A stretch of 64,000 bases of DNA from Sebastes aleutianus (Eukaryota; Chordata; Actinopteri; Perciformes; Sebastidae). The position numbers were made by a program, and so were the translations under genes. Positions 12,525-25,500 of the stretch are shown piece by piece. How positions within the stretch are numbered: position 1 is the first letter of the stretch; each line of letters opens with the position of its first letter. The stretch is taken from NCBI GenBank assembly GCA_916700875.1, contig CAKAKS010000032.1, positions 10,355,001 through 10,419,000 of the forward strand, given 5' to 3'. Below the pieces are notes generated by a model. The model did not search any database. It was not told the origin of the DNA and was given only the letters and a program-made list of their open reading frames with translations.

Positions 12525-14469
12525 AGAAATCGAAACAGGAACAAACTACATGCTGGCAGGGAAATATGCAGACTTTGAAAATGCTTGCGTAATTGGATAA
12601 CGAGGTGGAAATGATCACAATATAAAATTCTTTCGCTTGATTTCTTAAAAAAGTAATGCCCATACCGGATGAGGCTCTTCTATTCCTATGACTCATTGCT
12701 TTACGGTTCATTTGCCTCACATTACGAGCTGATAATATTTCATATAAGCCCTTACGTTAAAATGATTAAACCCACATCACTGTTATAACATTAGACTCTT
12801 CATGAGCTCATTCGTCCTGCACGGTGGACGACTAAATTAAGGAAAAGCCTTTCTCGCAATTTTCTGTTTCTTAATTTTGTTTTAAACCTACGCCCTAAAA
12901 CCACAGGCCGGGCCCACAGCTTATTACATGGTAAGGCTGGGGTTGCAGAAAAAGACACAAGCATTATTGTAAGCTAATTTATGTATTATTAACCTAAGTT
13001 TATGCAGCAATTACGCTGGTGTTTGGAATTTGCTTGCAATTATTTGGAAATAAGGTAAACCTGAAATAAACCATTTGTGTCATCACAGGTTTAGTTTGAT
13101 TTCAGTACAACTCTGGATACAATTAGAGAGCTGTGACCTGGGTTTGACTCAGATGAAGAAGACTTATTGTTTAGACCCCTCCCTGTATCGTTAAACAGAT
13201 GTTGTCAACAACATCCTTTCTGTTGCAGTGAGGAAAGGCAAGAAAAAACTGCCTGTGACTAAGCACAACGACGATTGCTGTGCACTTTTGTTTTTACCAT
13301 TACAGTTGCATTCGAAGCCACAAATTACTTTAATGGGCGGGCATGGGTCTGGTCGGCAGCACATAAAATGACTCAAACTTATGGAGATCCCACATGTTCA
13401 GAAACATATCAGCAGACAGCAACTCTCTTTTTTTTATACATAAGATGGAACACAGGAGGAGCAGAGGGTTTTATTTTATCATGTGTGAAAGTTTAGCAAA
13501 GATCTAAGGCCCAGAGGAACTCATTCTGTCACCATCAAAGGATTAAAAGGAATGTTTTTCACAGACTAAATATCCTCCTTCCAGACTGAATCTTCACGTC
13601 ATTATGAGCAACTTTAATCATCCTCAAAACATCCTTATAGCCTATCCCTCTTCCCATAAGCAATAAAGAAAAAAACTTAATTACGGTGGAGGAAAAATGC
13701 AGATAATGATAGGATGTGAGAGTGCTGCCGGCTATGAAATGTTTTCTGATTCTCTATTTTCCTCTATTTTCCCAGAATTTTTTTTTTCCCTCAACTTGTT
13801 TACATACAGTTAATTGTCGCTGCTGCAATAAAACATGTTTTTGGGTTGCTTCTTCCCTCCCCTCAAACATAACTTTAACCACAGGGAATTGATGTTTGTG
13901 GAGACAGCATTTCAAAAATGGGATTTTAGTTTTCTCTTGGCCTATTCATTGGGGGGTACGAATAGATGACTGTGCTGACTGCGCCAGTAATGGGCCACCT
14001 AATTGTGCTTTTCAACTCAGCACTGCATTTGTTTGTTCGACTAAAAGATGAGTGAATGGATTGTCTGACATTTTGGGAAATGAGCTTACTTGCTCTCTTG
14101 CTGAGAGCAAGATGGGAAGATTTCTACCCCTTTCATATAGTATATGTCACAAAAAGGTGTATGAATGCCACGATAATGCGCAAGGCATTTTGTGTACAAT
14201 AAGAACGCCTTTTGGCGTGTCATTTGTACGCCATGTAGTCTGTGCTGACTGCAATGTAAACGTATCCGCGTAAATATGCTACGCTCAGAGCTAGTGATGT
14301 AGAATAAAAAGCGAGAAACCCCGCTTATGGCGGGCAGGAGGGGAGGTGGATGGTTCCAACAAACATCTATTTTTAACCAGGAGACCAGTGTTCGAGACTG
14401 TTATTTTGTTTTGTAAGTTTTGTTTGTGACATTAATCACGTGTTTTCCGTAGTTATGGTACATTGCTTC

Positions 14470-15161
14470 TAGGGCTGTCAATCGATTCAAATAGTTAATC
14501 GCAAATAAATCCTACTTTTTTTTATCTGGTCAAAATATTCTTAAAGGGAGGTTTCTCTTATCAACATGGGAGTGGACAAATATGCTGCTTTATGCAAATG
14601 TATGTATATATTTATTATTGGAAATCAATTAACAACGTAAAACAATGACAAATATTGTCCAGAAACCCTCAAAGGTACTGCATTTAGCATCAAAAATATG
14701 CTCAAATCATAACATGGCAAACTCAAGTCAAACAGGCAACAACAGCTGTCGGTGGGCTGACTTGACTTGCCCAAAACTGCATGTGATTATCATAAAGTGG
14801 GCATGTATGTAAAGGGGAGACTCATGGGTACCCATAGAACCCATTTTCATTCACATATCTTGAGGTCAGAGGTCAAGGGACCCCTTTGAAAATGGCCATG
14901 CCAGTTTTTCCTCACCAAAATTGTGCACAAGTTTGGAGGGTTATTTAGCCTCCTTTTGGACAAGCTAGTATGACATGGTTTGTACCAATGGATTTCTTAG
15001 ATTTTCTAGTTACATATGATGCCGGGATCTTCACTCTAGCTTTAAAACTGAGCCCGCTACAATCCCTGAAATATCGATTGCGTTAATGCGTTAAAGAAAT
15101 TTGTGCCATTTAAACAAATTTGTGTGAATGCGTTATTATCGCGTTAACTTTGACAGCCCTA
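14470..15161 (-). mobile_element. near full-length non-autonomous hAT element (copy 3)
   Basis: Length 692 bp, opposite orientation to copies 1, 2 and 5. It is bounded by TAGGGCTGTCAA and TTTGACAGCCCTA. Flanking 8-mers ATTGCTTC and GTTGTTTC match at 6 of 8. TIR sequence and 8-bp duplication indicate the hAT superfamily. It has no transposase. DR1 motif at 14863-14875. Confidence 0.9.
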
Positions 15162-15767
15162 GTTGTTTCTGTATGTATTTTACTTAGTTTACGTACTTAT
15201 TTTAAGCCCAACCATGACGTTTTTCCTAAACTTCACTAAGTGGTTTGTTGCCTCAACCTAACTGCAGATGTTACAGTAGTTTTGTTGCATTGCGTATAAA
15301 TTACACGTGAAAAGCGACATACAATTGACACACGAAAATCCTAAAATGCGACATCACGACACACAAAATATCCGTGTAATGTCGTGCTATTTATACGCCT
15401 TCTTCTGAGACTGGGTGGATATGTCAGTTAAATATGAACCAGCAGCCAATTATCCTAGCCTAAAGAGTGGAAAGAAAAGGAAACGGCTAACCTGGCTCTT
15501 CCCAAAATCGGCCTACCAACACCTCTTGTGCACACTAATTAACACATTATGTCTTGTTTGTTTAATCTGTACAAAGACCAAAGTGTAAAAAATTACCATT
15601 TGTGGTTTTCCCGGGGGCTTGTGTGCCAGTGCTGGTAGTCTGGTAACCGCACAATGATGACAAAACTCCACAAGACAAGACAAGACAAGAAGTCACCGTG
15701 TCTGGCCAAGAGGTAGTACCAGATATAACCCCCAGCATGAAACCAAAAACTGGTTTATACTTTGGTT

Positions 15768-16275
15768 TCGTCTGAAATCGCATATTATTCACTACATACC
15801 TAATAGGTGTATCATTCAACATACTTTGTGTGAATAAACAGCAGTATGTATCTTTTCGGACGCACTGAGCAGTGATTTACGTCGTCACGTCCTGAGATTC
15901 TCCTTTACGGTTGGAGATGTGTAACCATGGTAACCTGTACCAACCTCATGTGACCAAAACGACAGTTTGTGAGAATCTTAAAGTCTGAACTAATTCAAAA
16001 ACTATATTACGCCGAGCAAAGTGGAATCTTATACTTAAACTGAAGCGTTACTGATATTACAGAGAGGTCCGTCAACATCTGTTATGAACGCTGTCGTTAC
16101 TACTGCATTGCATTGTGGGATATTTATGCTGGCATAGTGTTCAGTGTTTGCATACTGTAATATTTCACCGAAAATATTATGCAATTCAGACATGGGACTT
16201 AAAAAATCCCACATACTGTTTAAGCGTAATAAATAGCATGTAAGTATGGAATTTTAGATGCAACCTTATGCTTTT
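15768..16275. mobile_element. decayed MITE with imperfect terminal inverted repeats
   Basis: The left end reads CGTCTGAAATCGCATAT and the right end, reversed, GCATCTAAAATTCCATAC, an imperfect TIR pair. The interior has tract phrases such as ATTCACTACATACC and GTGTGAATAAACAGCAGTATG typical of a common fish repeat whose ends specify 'statistically' similar ACTACATACT motifs. Noncoding. The family name is not assigned. Confidence 0.5.
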
Positions 16276-19200
16276 GTTCCAAAAAAGCGTATTTCCCTAA
16301 ACTAAAAAAATTCAATTCAAAATGTATGATCAACTTCCTCCTCAAATGCCCATATTCCCATATTCTAATCCTGAATTTGCGTCTTATGAAACCTTTTTAC
16401 ATCATAAAAATGCACGCAGAATTTACAAAATGATTCTATTAGCCCTGTATTGCAGCAGGTGGAGTTGCCCTGGAGTAAACTGTACTTTCTCTACAGCTGC
16501 TCACTTCTGTATTGGCTCAGTAGGAAACACCATGCCAGGGATTCCCCCTCAGCTGTGCAGCAGAAGTGGCCCCTCCATCTCTTCTCCATAGTCTGTCTCC
16601 TGTGAGGTCACTGCCGTCTGCTGCACACGCTCTTCTCACGGCTGCAGACGCAGCCGTCACGAGCACAAACGCACAGGGAACTATGGTATACACACAAACT
16701 GGCACGTATAGGCTCTACAAACACACACACACACACACACACAGAGTCCGCCGCCTTTCCCCCGTGCTGAGTCAGAGAGGAGCAGTGCATGTCAACATGA
16801 TGACTGTGACGCTTTCCCCCTCTAAATGCTGTCTGACCTCACCGTAATAGCCGGTCAGGACTAACATATGGTCTCCCGATGCCTTAGTCCAGCAGAATTA
16901 CCCACATGGTGACTAAACAGCAGAGGACTTAACTGAAAAATATCAGTGACTGCTTTCTTGATTTGAGAAAAGTGCCAATTTGTGTCTTGTGCTTAAAAAA
17001 ATATTTAACACACTACTGTGTGCTGTGGTTACAGTTGTACTGACAGGAGTGAGAGTTTCTAACCGGTGGGCCTTTCCTGTGAGATACAACCGTGTTAAAT
17101 TCACTGTCACAAAAATCTAAGTGCGACCTAGAAAGGGACTCTCGAACCTTTGCATGAAGCTTGATTTTTGCTGTTAGATATGAGTTGTTACCGAATTATA
17201 TAACAGTTTGTAGTCATGGCAGGAAGTTAACAGCATCCTTACATATTCTCAATGAAACGAGGAGTCCTCTCAGGTCTCCACGTTTTGAAACCCGAATGAC
17301 AGCTTGCTGCACCGACACTGCCAACCTGGCAGAAAGACGTTTGTGTTAGAAGGGCCTGACGGACTTGAACACAACTTTTCCCCTTTAATCAGCGTGATGA
17401 CATAAGAGGCAGACAGCGAGCCAGTCATTCAGTCGGTATAGAGTTTGATTAACCTAATCACCAGGCAGCCAGACTCCAGGGCTACTGATTGGGTTTACAA
17501 ACGCTCCTTGTCATCGTCGTGTCATTAGCTCGTCGTTAGCCGCGGCCGCCTTGACGTGGAGCAGCGACGTGCTGGGCCTAAACACAGCAATCAGGGGATT
17601 AGTGTGCAGTTACAGCAAAGCCTCAATGGACGCCTCGGGCTCTGAGTCAAAAGAGGGGGAAAGTCCTGCCTTACTTACTATGCTAGCTCAACGTGGCCAG
17701 GGTGCTAACTGTACACGGGCAACGCCACTGCTGATTAGCAATGGAGATGATGAGAGGAAACATTCAGTCACTTCGGACACACGGGTGGTTTCCCGGACTC
17801 CAATTAAGCCAAGTCCTTGACTCAAAGCAATGATATGAATGGAGGGACTCCATTGAAAATACGTTTGAGCCTCCAATTAGGTTTGCTTAATCTAGAGCTG
17901 GGAATCGAGCCCAAAGCCTTCACAGCAACAGAGCTTGCATGCAGCACAGAGACTCTCCGGAGAGGATTCATTTTCCTTTGGTTTAATTTGAAATCAATCG
18001 GAATGATTGACAATAATCACTTACTGTGCAAAAAGACTGGATTTATGAGTTGTGACAATAGTATGTGTCTAAGTGCTCTCCTGAGCTGTTTGGCTCGCAG
18101 GCTGAGAGTCGCCACACCCTTGTTTCCTTACGATGAAAGGCCCCGAGGGCCAAACCGAGTACTTTCCAAGAGTTGTCTCACGTCTGCAGAGGAAAGTGGC
18201 ACGGACATCTCGTCAGGAAACCAGCGCCGGTTTCCTGCTCGAATCTGGTTGGACTCTGCGGTGAGTCAGACGGTGCTCGGGAGGCTGAACCCCTCTGAAG
18301 AGGGAAATAAATGCAAATTCAATATCTGGGGGCTTTTTGAAGTACATTTGCATTTGAATGAGTGTGACAGAACCTGGAATGACCCCTGTTGAAAAGAGTC
18401 CCTGAACAGTGATGAAAGGAGTTGAAAGGGACAAACGCTGATGACAATAGTTGAAGAGTTGGAGATGTGTACATGGTGTGTCTTTGTGTGTGTTTACATA
18501 AGGCTATGCTTGAATATGTGTGTGTGTAAAGTGGTGTTCTACATGCACAGACAGACATTAAAATTTAAATATGAATACCACAAAGCAGCTAAGAACAATA
18601 CATTTGGCCGAGCGCCTGGTTGGCAGACTCCTCTACGACTTGCTGGTTAGCGTTCATGCCATTCATTTCATACGTTACATACCTCACCGTGTTCCTTCAC
18701 AGTTCCAAAGTAACAGGGACCTAGTCTCAAAAAAATACAAACATGTGGCTTTTGTTGCAGAGAGGAATGAACAACAGCATTCCATGTGCGACCACATCAA
18801 AGGTCCCCTCTCGCCATGGGGCTAAATGAGGGCAGACTGTCCTGCTTGCCCCTCCTGACATGACTGCCACTAATTAACCAGAGATCTAAAACTGGCACTT
18901 CATCTTCATCACATCTTCACCCTAATCTCCAGAGTTGCTTTTAAACGTGCACGGCTTCTCTTTGGGTCTCCAGCGAGAGGGGACAGCCACACAACAAGCA
19001 CAAAGGGGCATTGTCTGCTGGTGAAAATGTGGTTTACAGGCTCTGCTATAATGGCTCGGTGGTTGCTGGAAGCCATGCGCACTTCCTAATATTCAACTCA
19101 CATGCGATTTCATTTTGAGAAAAAGACTGAGCTATGGGGCTTTGCCTTTGTGTGAGCGGGACGCCTCGCAACTTATTTTCTGAGCCGGCGGGCTCCCTTA

Positions 19201-20424
19201 CCCCCCACCCCTTCTCCCCACTCTTCACCCCCTCTTCCCCTCTCTGGTGGCGCTACTATATTTGTGTGGGATCTCTAGCGATGGAAGAGTAGACACAGGC
19301 TGCGTTGCCAGTCAAACGTGTTCGGGCTGTCAGACTGAAAGGCTTCCAGCGCTGCGATCTGTCTCCTCTCCTCGTCAGTAGGAGCTGTTTGATCTGACAG
19401 AGAGGCTCCATTAGAGACACAGGGAAGTTCAACTGCTGGGAGGTTGGATGGCTTCAGCAGTCAGAGTAGCAGCCCAGAGAGGAAAAGGTTTGCACACGCA
19501 GTCTGGTTGCAATCTTGGTGTCTCGCTGTGTATCTATAAATGTCTCTGAGCATTACTTGTCCTTATACTAGGTGTGTGTGGTTGCACGTCGACGAGTGCA
19601 ACGTAAGGGAGCCCAACTGGGCCGGCATATTTTGGGGCTCTGTGGGGCAAAGGGGTGATGACGCAGTGGATAATGATATCATAAGTGTGCGGCGCTGCAG
19701 AGCTACAATGACAGAGGGAGAGAGAGAGAGAGAGAGAGAGATTGTTTGCCGAGGCTATGAGAAGAGCAAGTAAAACGTGCCGTCTTCTTCAACACACACC
19801 ATAGTTTTCCCTCAATCTCACGGTGGTGATGACCTCATAAACCTGCGCCGCAGTCCCAACCGAGTAGAGTAGACGCTGGTGTCAGGGTGGTGAAATGGTA
19901 GACAATGGTTTGATAAATATGCATCAACGGTTGCGCCACAGACCGTCGCTACACTCCCTACATTTAATGTGGCTACAACTTCCACTAATCAGCAGGGACT
20001 CTGACAAATGACTCAATTCTCCAAGATGTATTTACAAGTAGTATTAGAGGATTAGTATTAATTTCATTATTGCGCTGTGTGATAGCTGTTAAAAAAAAAG
20101 GAGCAGGGAGAGCGAGCCGATGCGGCTCCTGTGAAAGACTCGTCTGCTGATCTGTGTGTGGCAGCTGGGCTCTGGCAGGGCTCTGGCACCGGGGCTGCAT
20201 GGCAGTTAAACTGTCACTGGCAGGAACTGTAAATCTTTTGCAGAAGGTGAATGCAACATGACAGCACCACAGGTGTGTGTGTGTGTGTGGGTGTGCTTAC
20301 CAAGTTGCAAGTTTGTCACAATACTATAGCTGCTTGTCTGTATGTCTTTGTCTCTCAGCCATCCTGAGAGAAGCAGTCTCCTAGCTGGACACATTTGGCA
20401 GAGTCAGAGTGAGTCAGGATACTC

Positions 20425-20425
<1 letters not shown>

Positions 20426-20460
<35 letters not shown>
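20426..20460. repeat. (TG)n microsatellite
   Basis: About 17 uninterrupted TG units in the P1-P2 intron. Confidence 0.95.
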
Positions 20461-20461
<1 letters not shown>

Positions 20462-21512
20462 TGTAGGGGGGTGGGGGTGCTGTCACTTTGGCAACGCAAC
20501 TGCACATATTGCAGCGATTACCACAGCGGAAAAATGTTTTTCTGCAACATGCAATTACTACAGATTACAGATTGCCGTCCTTGCATCAGAAGCTCTCGCT
20601 AGAAAAAGGAGAAACACAGCACGTTTGTGTGTATGTGTGTGTGGATTTGTGTGTGTGTGTGTTTGCGTGCGTGTCGTTACACACAAATAGACAGAGAGAC
20701 ACGGAGACAAAGAGAGATGAGAAATGATTATAGCTCACACTAAAAACCACAACTGAAAAAAAAAATGGGGGAGTTGATGTATTTATGGGACTCATTTAGA
20801 TTTTAAAGTTATACTGACTTTCAGGGGTAAATAAAGACCCTGGAAAAAAAACATACAATCTGTCCTTCAGTGAAACGAAGGAAAGTAGAGCTGGGATACA
20901 TTTTGTAGGCCTTTCGTCCGTCATCATCAACATTATGAAAAACATACACTGATGATGTCCTCGTGGAGTACACAACCCCTAAAACGCCACAAAGTCATAT
21001 CAATTTTGGACTTTACATTTTCAGGTTACAAATCACCCTCAATATCAAAAAGCTTCCTTCAGGTCACACTAAACAATGTAGCCCAAAAGTGGTGCCCCGC
21101 AGCAAGGCAGGGCCCTATTTACAAACCCACCAGATCAAAACTCGACCCAAAGTGCTCCTATAATAGCACTGGGGCCTTTTGGTGAGCTTACCATCCAATG
21201 CTACTTTTAGTGGGTTTCCAAAGAATAAACAGGCCCGGGAACCACATCACAGACTGCTGACTGTCATCGTTGGGTGAGTGTACCCGACGGATGATGTGAG
21301 GGCGGAGCGACCGTGACACCGGGGTTTACGCCGAGTTCCCCCCTGCCTGCCTGGGGTGTGGTGGGTGCCATTGAACTGCCACTGAAAGGACAGGGAGGGG
21401 GCCTGACCACGTTCAACCCCCTCCGAACGCCGATCACAGTGAACCCATCAGTGTCTCTGTATTAAAAACAGAGGCAGTCAGATATGCATACACACACACA
21501 GCCCGCTCTAGA

Positions 21513-22560
21513 GCAATGGTGGAGGAAGTACTCCGATCCTAAAGTAAAAGTAACAATACCACAATGTATAAAATACAGCATTAGGAAGTAAAAGTCATGC
21601 ATTTAACATCCTACATATAAGTAAAAGTGCAAAAGAATGATCTGCAAAATGTACAGTGCTTAAAGTGGGTAACTTTTGCTTAACAGCGGCCACCGTAGGC
21701 ACAAATGGTGATGACAACAGGGATTATCTAACTATAAAGCAAGCTATCTCCGTCTGTCTGTACATCCTTCGCATATCTCGAGAACCGTTCATCCGATCTA
21801 CTTCACACTTGGCGGGAGTATTGCTCAGGAGCCAAGGGAGTGCAGTGTCAAATGTGGTGCTATTTGGCCAGATAGGTGGCGCTATAACTATGGACTTCAC
21901 GTTTTGGCCTGTAACTGTTGAACCTTAAGTCTCAAAAACAAAATTCAAATCATTTTTTTAAAGGATTTTGTGGGTCCAGACGAATCTATCCATATAAGCC
22001 ACGCTTATACTTATTGATTTTTACTGCTCCTCCTACAAATTTTGAGAAATCGTCACCAAATTTGGTACAGAACATCTCTGGACCAAGCTGGAAAAGGTTC
22101 CTTTTTTGGATTTTGATGTTCCATACAGTTTTGCTGTAGCTGGCCCTCAAAGTTTGCTCAGATGCTGTAGGCAATGTCATATCTCCTGAACGCTTTGTGC
22201 TATTACAACAACCATTGGTAGACATGTGTAGATAGGATGTCTGAGGGACCATGACAAATTTGGTGCCATTTGGCCATTAGGTGACACTGTAGCAGCATCA
22301 TCATCTAACTGTAAAGGAAGGAATCTCTGTCTGTCTGTGTACTGTATGAATGACTGTCCTTTGCATATCTTGAGAACCATTCATCAAATCAACTTCACAC
22401 TTGGAAGGTGCGAGCAACCATACTGTGGTTATCGACAACGCTATAAGTAGCACCTCTGGGGGCCAAGCAATCGGCCTAGTACTAATAAATGGTAAAATGT
22501 ATTGTATCAGTAGCACAAGTAGAGAAGAGTCATAAAGTCAGCGGACATAACTGACTCAGT
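21513..22560. repeat. compound dispersed repeat with an internally duplicated block
   Basis: It starts with GGTGGAGGAAGTACTCCGAT and AAGTAAAAGT phrases of a fish repeat (related to the element at 378-815). A second repeat follows, in which a ~110-bp block occurs twice (21718-21823 and 22298-22412), each with TCTGTCTGTCTGT, GCATATCT(C/T)GAGAACC(G/A)TTCATC and ACTTCACACTTGG. The frame is open in places but not coding. It is probably one element nested in another. Confidence 0.55.
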
Positions 22561-25500
22561 TATGTCAGTTACACATGAATATCTAAAGTCAGCTACGTCA
22601 TACCAGACCAAGTAAGGCTGTAGCAGTAAAACTCCAGAGTTTCCTGAATTGAGAAAGTGTGCATTTTATCAATGGTGAGTTAAACTTTTAATTTGTCAGA
22701 CAAAGATTGTGTTATTAATTCTTTTAAATATTACATAGTGTCGCTTTAAAATATCATAAGTACTCTTATGCAGAAAAAGTAGCCCGGGGGCAAGGGGTCG
22801 AGGTGGAGCTGGTTTTTCCAACCTGGTAATAATTTAATAAATGTTGGATACTCTTACCTATGCATGGAGCAGTTATTTATATTACACAATCTGAAAAATT
22901 TAGAGGGGAAATTTTCCTTTGATGGAACTGCTAACAACTCACAGATATCTAAAGTCATAGACACTACTTTTTTGTAAGATTGGAAGGCCCTAGTTTAATA
23001 TTTAATAAGATTACAAGAGATTGTGTTGTATTTTATAGGTTCATCATACTTTTTTTTCCTAAATCTAAATGCATAAAATGGAAATGGAGTTTAATGTACT
23101 TTGTTACTTTCCGCCACTGCTCTAGAGGATCGGAGAACATCAAAGCAGCACCGCTACCAAACTCATCCCATAATGTATTCAATATGAAATGGAGTGTCAG
23201 ATAGACAAACACATAGCTTGGTATGTTTGAAAAATGAATGGAGTCTTTAAGAAGTCCATTTACATTCAGCAGACAAGATATAAAAATGCAGTTGGAGTCG
23301 TCCCCCAACAGCCATTATGCTGCTCAATTGATTCAGAGGGCTTTTATAAGCCCTTGGCTCCGCTCTGCACCTTTTATAAAATGTAAGCAGAATATTAAAG
23401 ATGCATGAGATGAATGTGCTCATTGTCTCCTCTGGTGACTGCTGCATCTCAACTCATCGCGCTTACGTAGTAATTAGCTGCTGGGTTTGGAAATGTCACC
23501 GTCCTCTACATCATGTTTAGGATAATATACTCTAAACGCCTTCAAGGATCTGGAATCGAGTTCTGACGCTCGTGAGTTACTGGGTGTATAAAGCACTACA
23601 AGGGGCAAATTATATAAGAAAACTATAGAAATCTAAATAAAAATAAAGTGATTTAGGGTCATTAAGAGCTAAAACAAAGTTTGAATATACAAGTGCATTC
23701 CAGTGATCATGAAAACTAACACAGACAGTACTGGCGGAGAAAAAAAATAACATACAAATTTATATGATCAAAATGGTTCAATGTGTTTCCTATTTTCTCG
23801 TCTGAACATCAAAATGGACAAAAATGACCACCAATTGTGATGTGCTGACACATTATGTAATCAAAATTTGAGAGGGGAATCAGCCATCAGAGCAAGCGAG
23901 AGCCCAAAACCCAAACAGTCTGTAGCCACTCACTGTTGTTTAAAAGTTTCTCCATATACTTGTGTATATAAACACTCCGACGCTAGAATACGAGTTGGCT
24001 TTGAGGGGACTGGCACAAATGGCTTTGGTGACTTACATCATGCTTGGAAGTCTAATCACAGACACTCTTGTCATATCAAGCAGAAAAAGTCCATTTCATA
24101 GCGAGCTACGTCTCAAAAAAAAGAGGAGGGAAGGGTAAACAAGCCCGGCGTTCCACAGCCACCGCAGAATTCATCATTCATACAAAAAAATACCCCGAGC
24201 CCCAAAGTAGAGCTAATTTAATCCGAGAGGAATAAAACTCCATTTCATAGAAGTCGTCCATTCAGAACACTCATATTTCCACTGAGCAGAAACCCCCGGC
24301 TGAAATTCGAGCAGACACTTTTCGGAAGGAATGCATTCGGTGGGTTGAGGGCCAAAGCTTGCCCTGTAATTTGTGAATGTACAGAAATGTGTGACCGCCA
24401 CAGCTCCTCTAAAGATAGAAATCTTTGTCTTATGTCATCGCCGAACCTCAAACTATTTCTAATTGCCCCCATAGCCCCCTTTTCCAAATGAATAGCTACC
24501 CATCCAGAGGCTTATATGTGCACGTCTGAAAATAGCCCGGGAGTTTACACAGGCTAATAGATCATATTCAGTAAAAAAAAAAAAAAGATGAAAACCTTTA
24601 AAGAGATCTCCACGTATCGGTGACGATGTCCCCCGTCTTCAAAGTGACTTTTAAGTGGCACTGAAAGCAGTGTGGGTGGCATTTAGAGTCAGGTATACGT
24701 TTACACACCCCCAAAGGCTTCTACTAATGGGCATCATACTCATATTAGTCTTTACAATGTGACTCATTACACATAAAACCTAAACTAAATGGGGTTTCCT
24801 TTGGTTTTATACACACAGAACAGGAAGTGCTTCTGTGTAAGAACTCCAAGGAAACATTAGTTCAACTTCATTTTGAACATTTTGTTCAGGTCCCATTTAG
24901 AACCGTTTGACCGTGGTGCTGCTTCGTGGTGTTTTTATAGCCGACAAACCATTTTCTAACACCACAGGGAGCCCCCCTTTTTTTGTTATGATTCAGGTGA
25001 GGAATACAGTACAGGGATGAAGGCCACCTCTCAGTCACAAGTTTTCGCAGATCAACCGTCAGTAAACAATGATGTGATATCTTGATTTATATCTGAAGGA
25101 TCCGTTTTCATTTTAACCTTCAATGGTAAGAATCCTATACGCTGAGGCCCATTTGAGGTGGGATTCGGGGGGGTTTCACATATCCTCCACGAGTTCTGTC
25201 TTGATTTCAGGCTCGACCCGCCCGGATCATTAAAAATCGTTCAGGGGCACGGCGGGCTCCGTCCTCAATGCCTGTGCGGCTGAAACTGTAGAAACTGCAC
25301 GTTGAAATGTGGAGGTCTAAATGTGACAGGCGCCCGGAGTGCACATTATGGCTGAGGAGGGTATAGCTGGGGCGTGTGGTCACGTATTAATAATGAACTC
25401 GGGCGGGAGGACGACTAAAATATCACCGGCGTTGTCATTGTCCCAGTCAGGCTGCACTCAAAATAGAGGCGGTATGATAGGTGATCTGATCAGAGGTGAT

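Noticed and set aside
17817..18392. 191-codon open frame on the + strand in the P1-P2 intron
   Set aside because: No domain, no splice context or Kozak support, ordinary composition; treated as chance.
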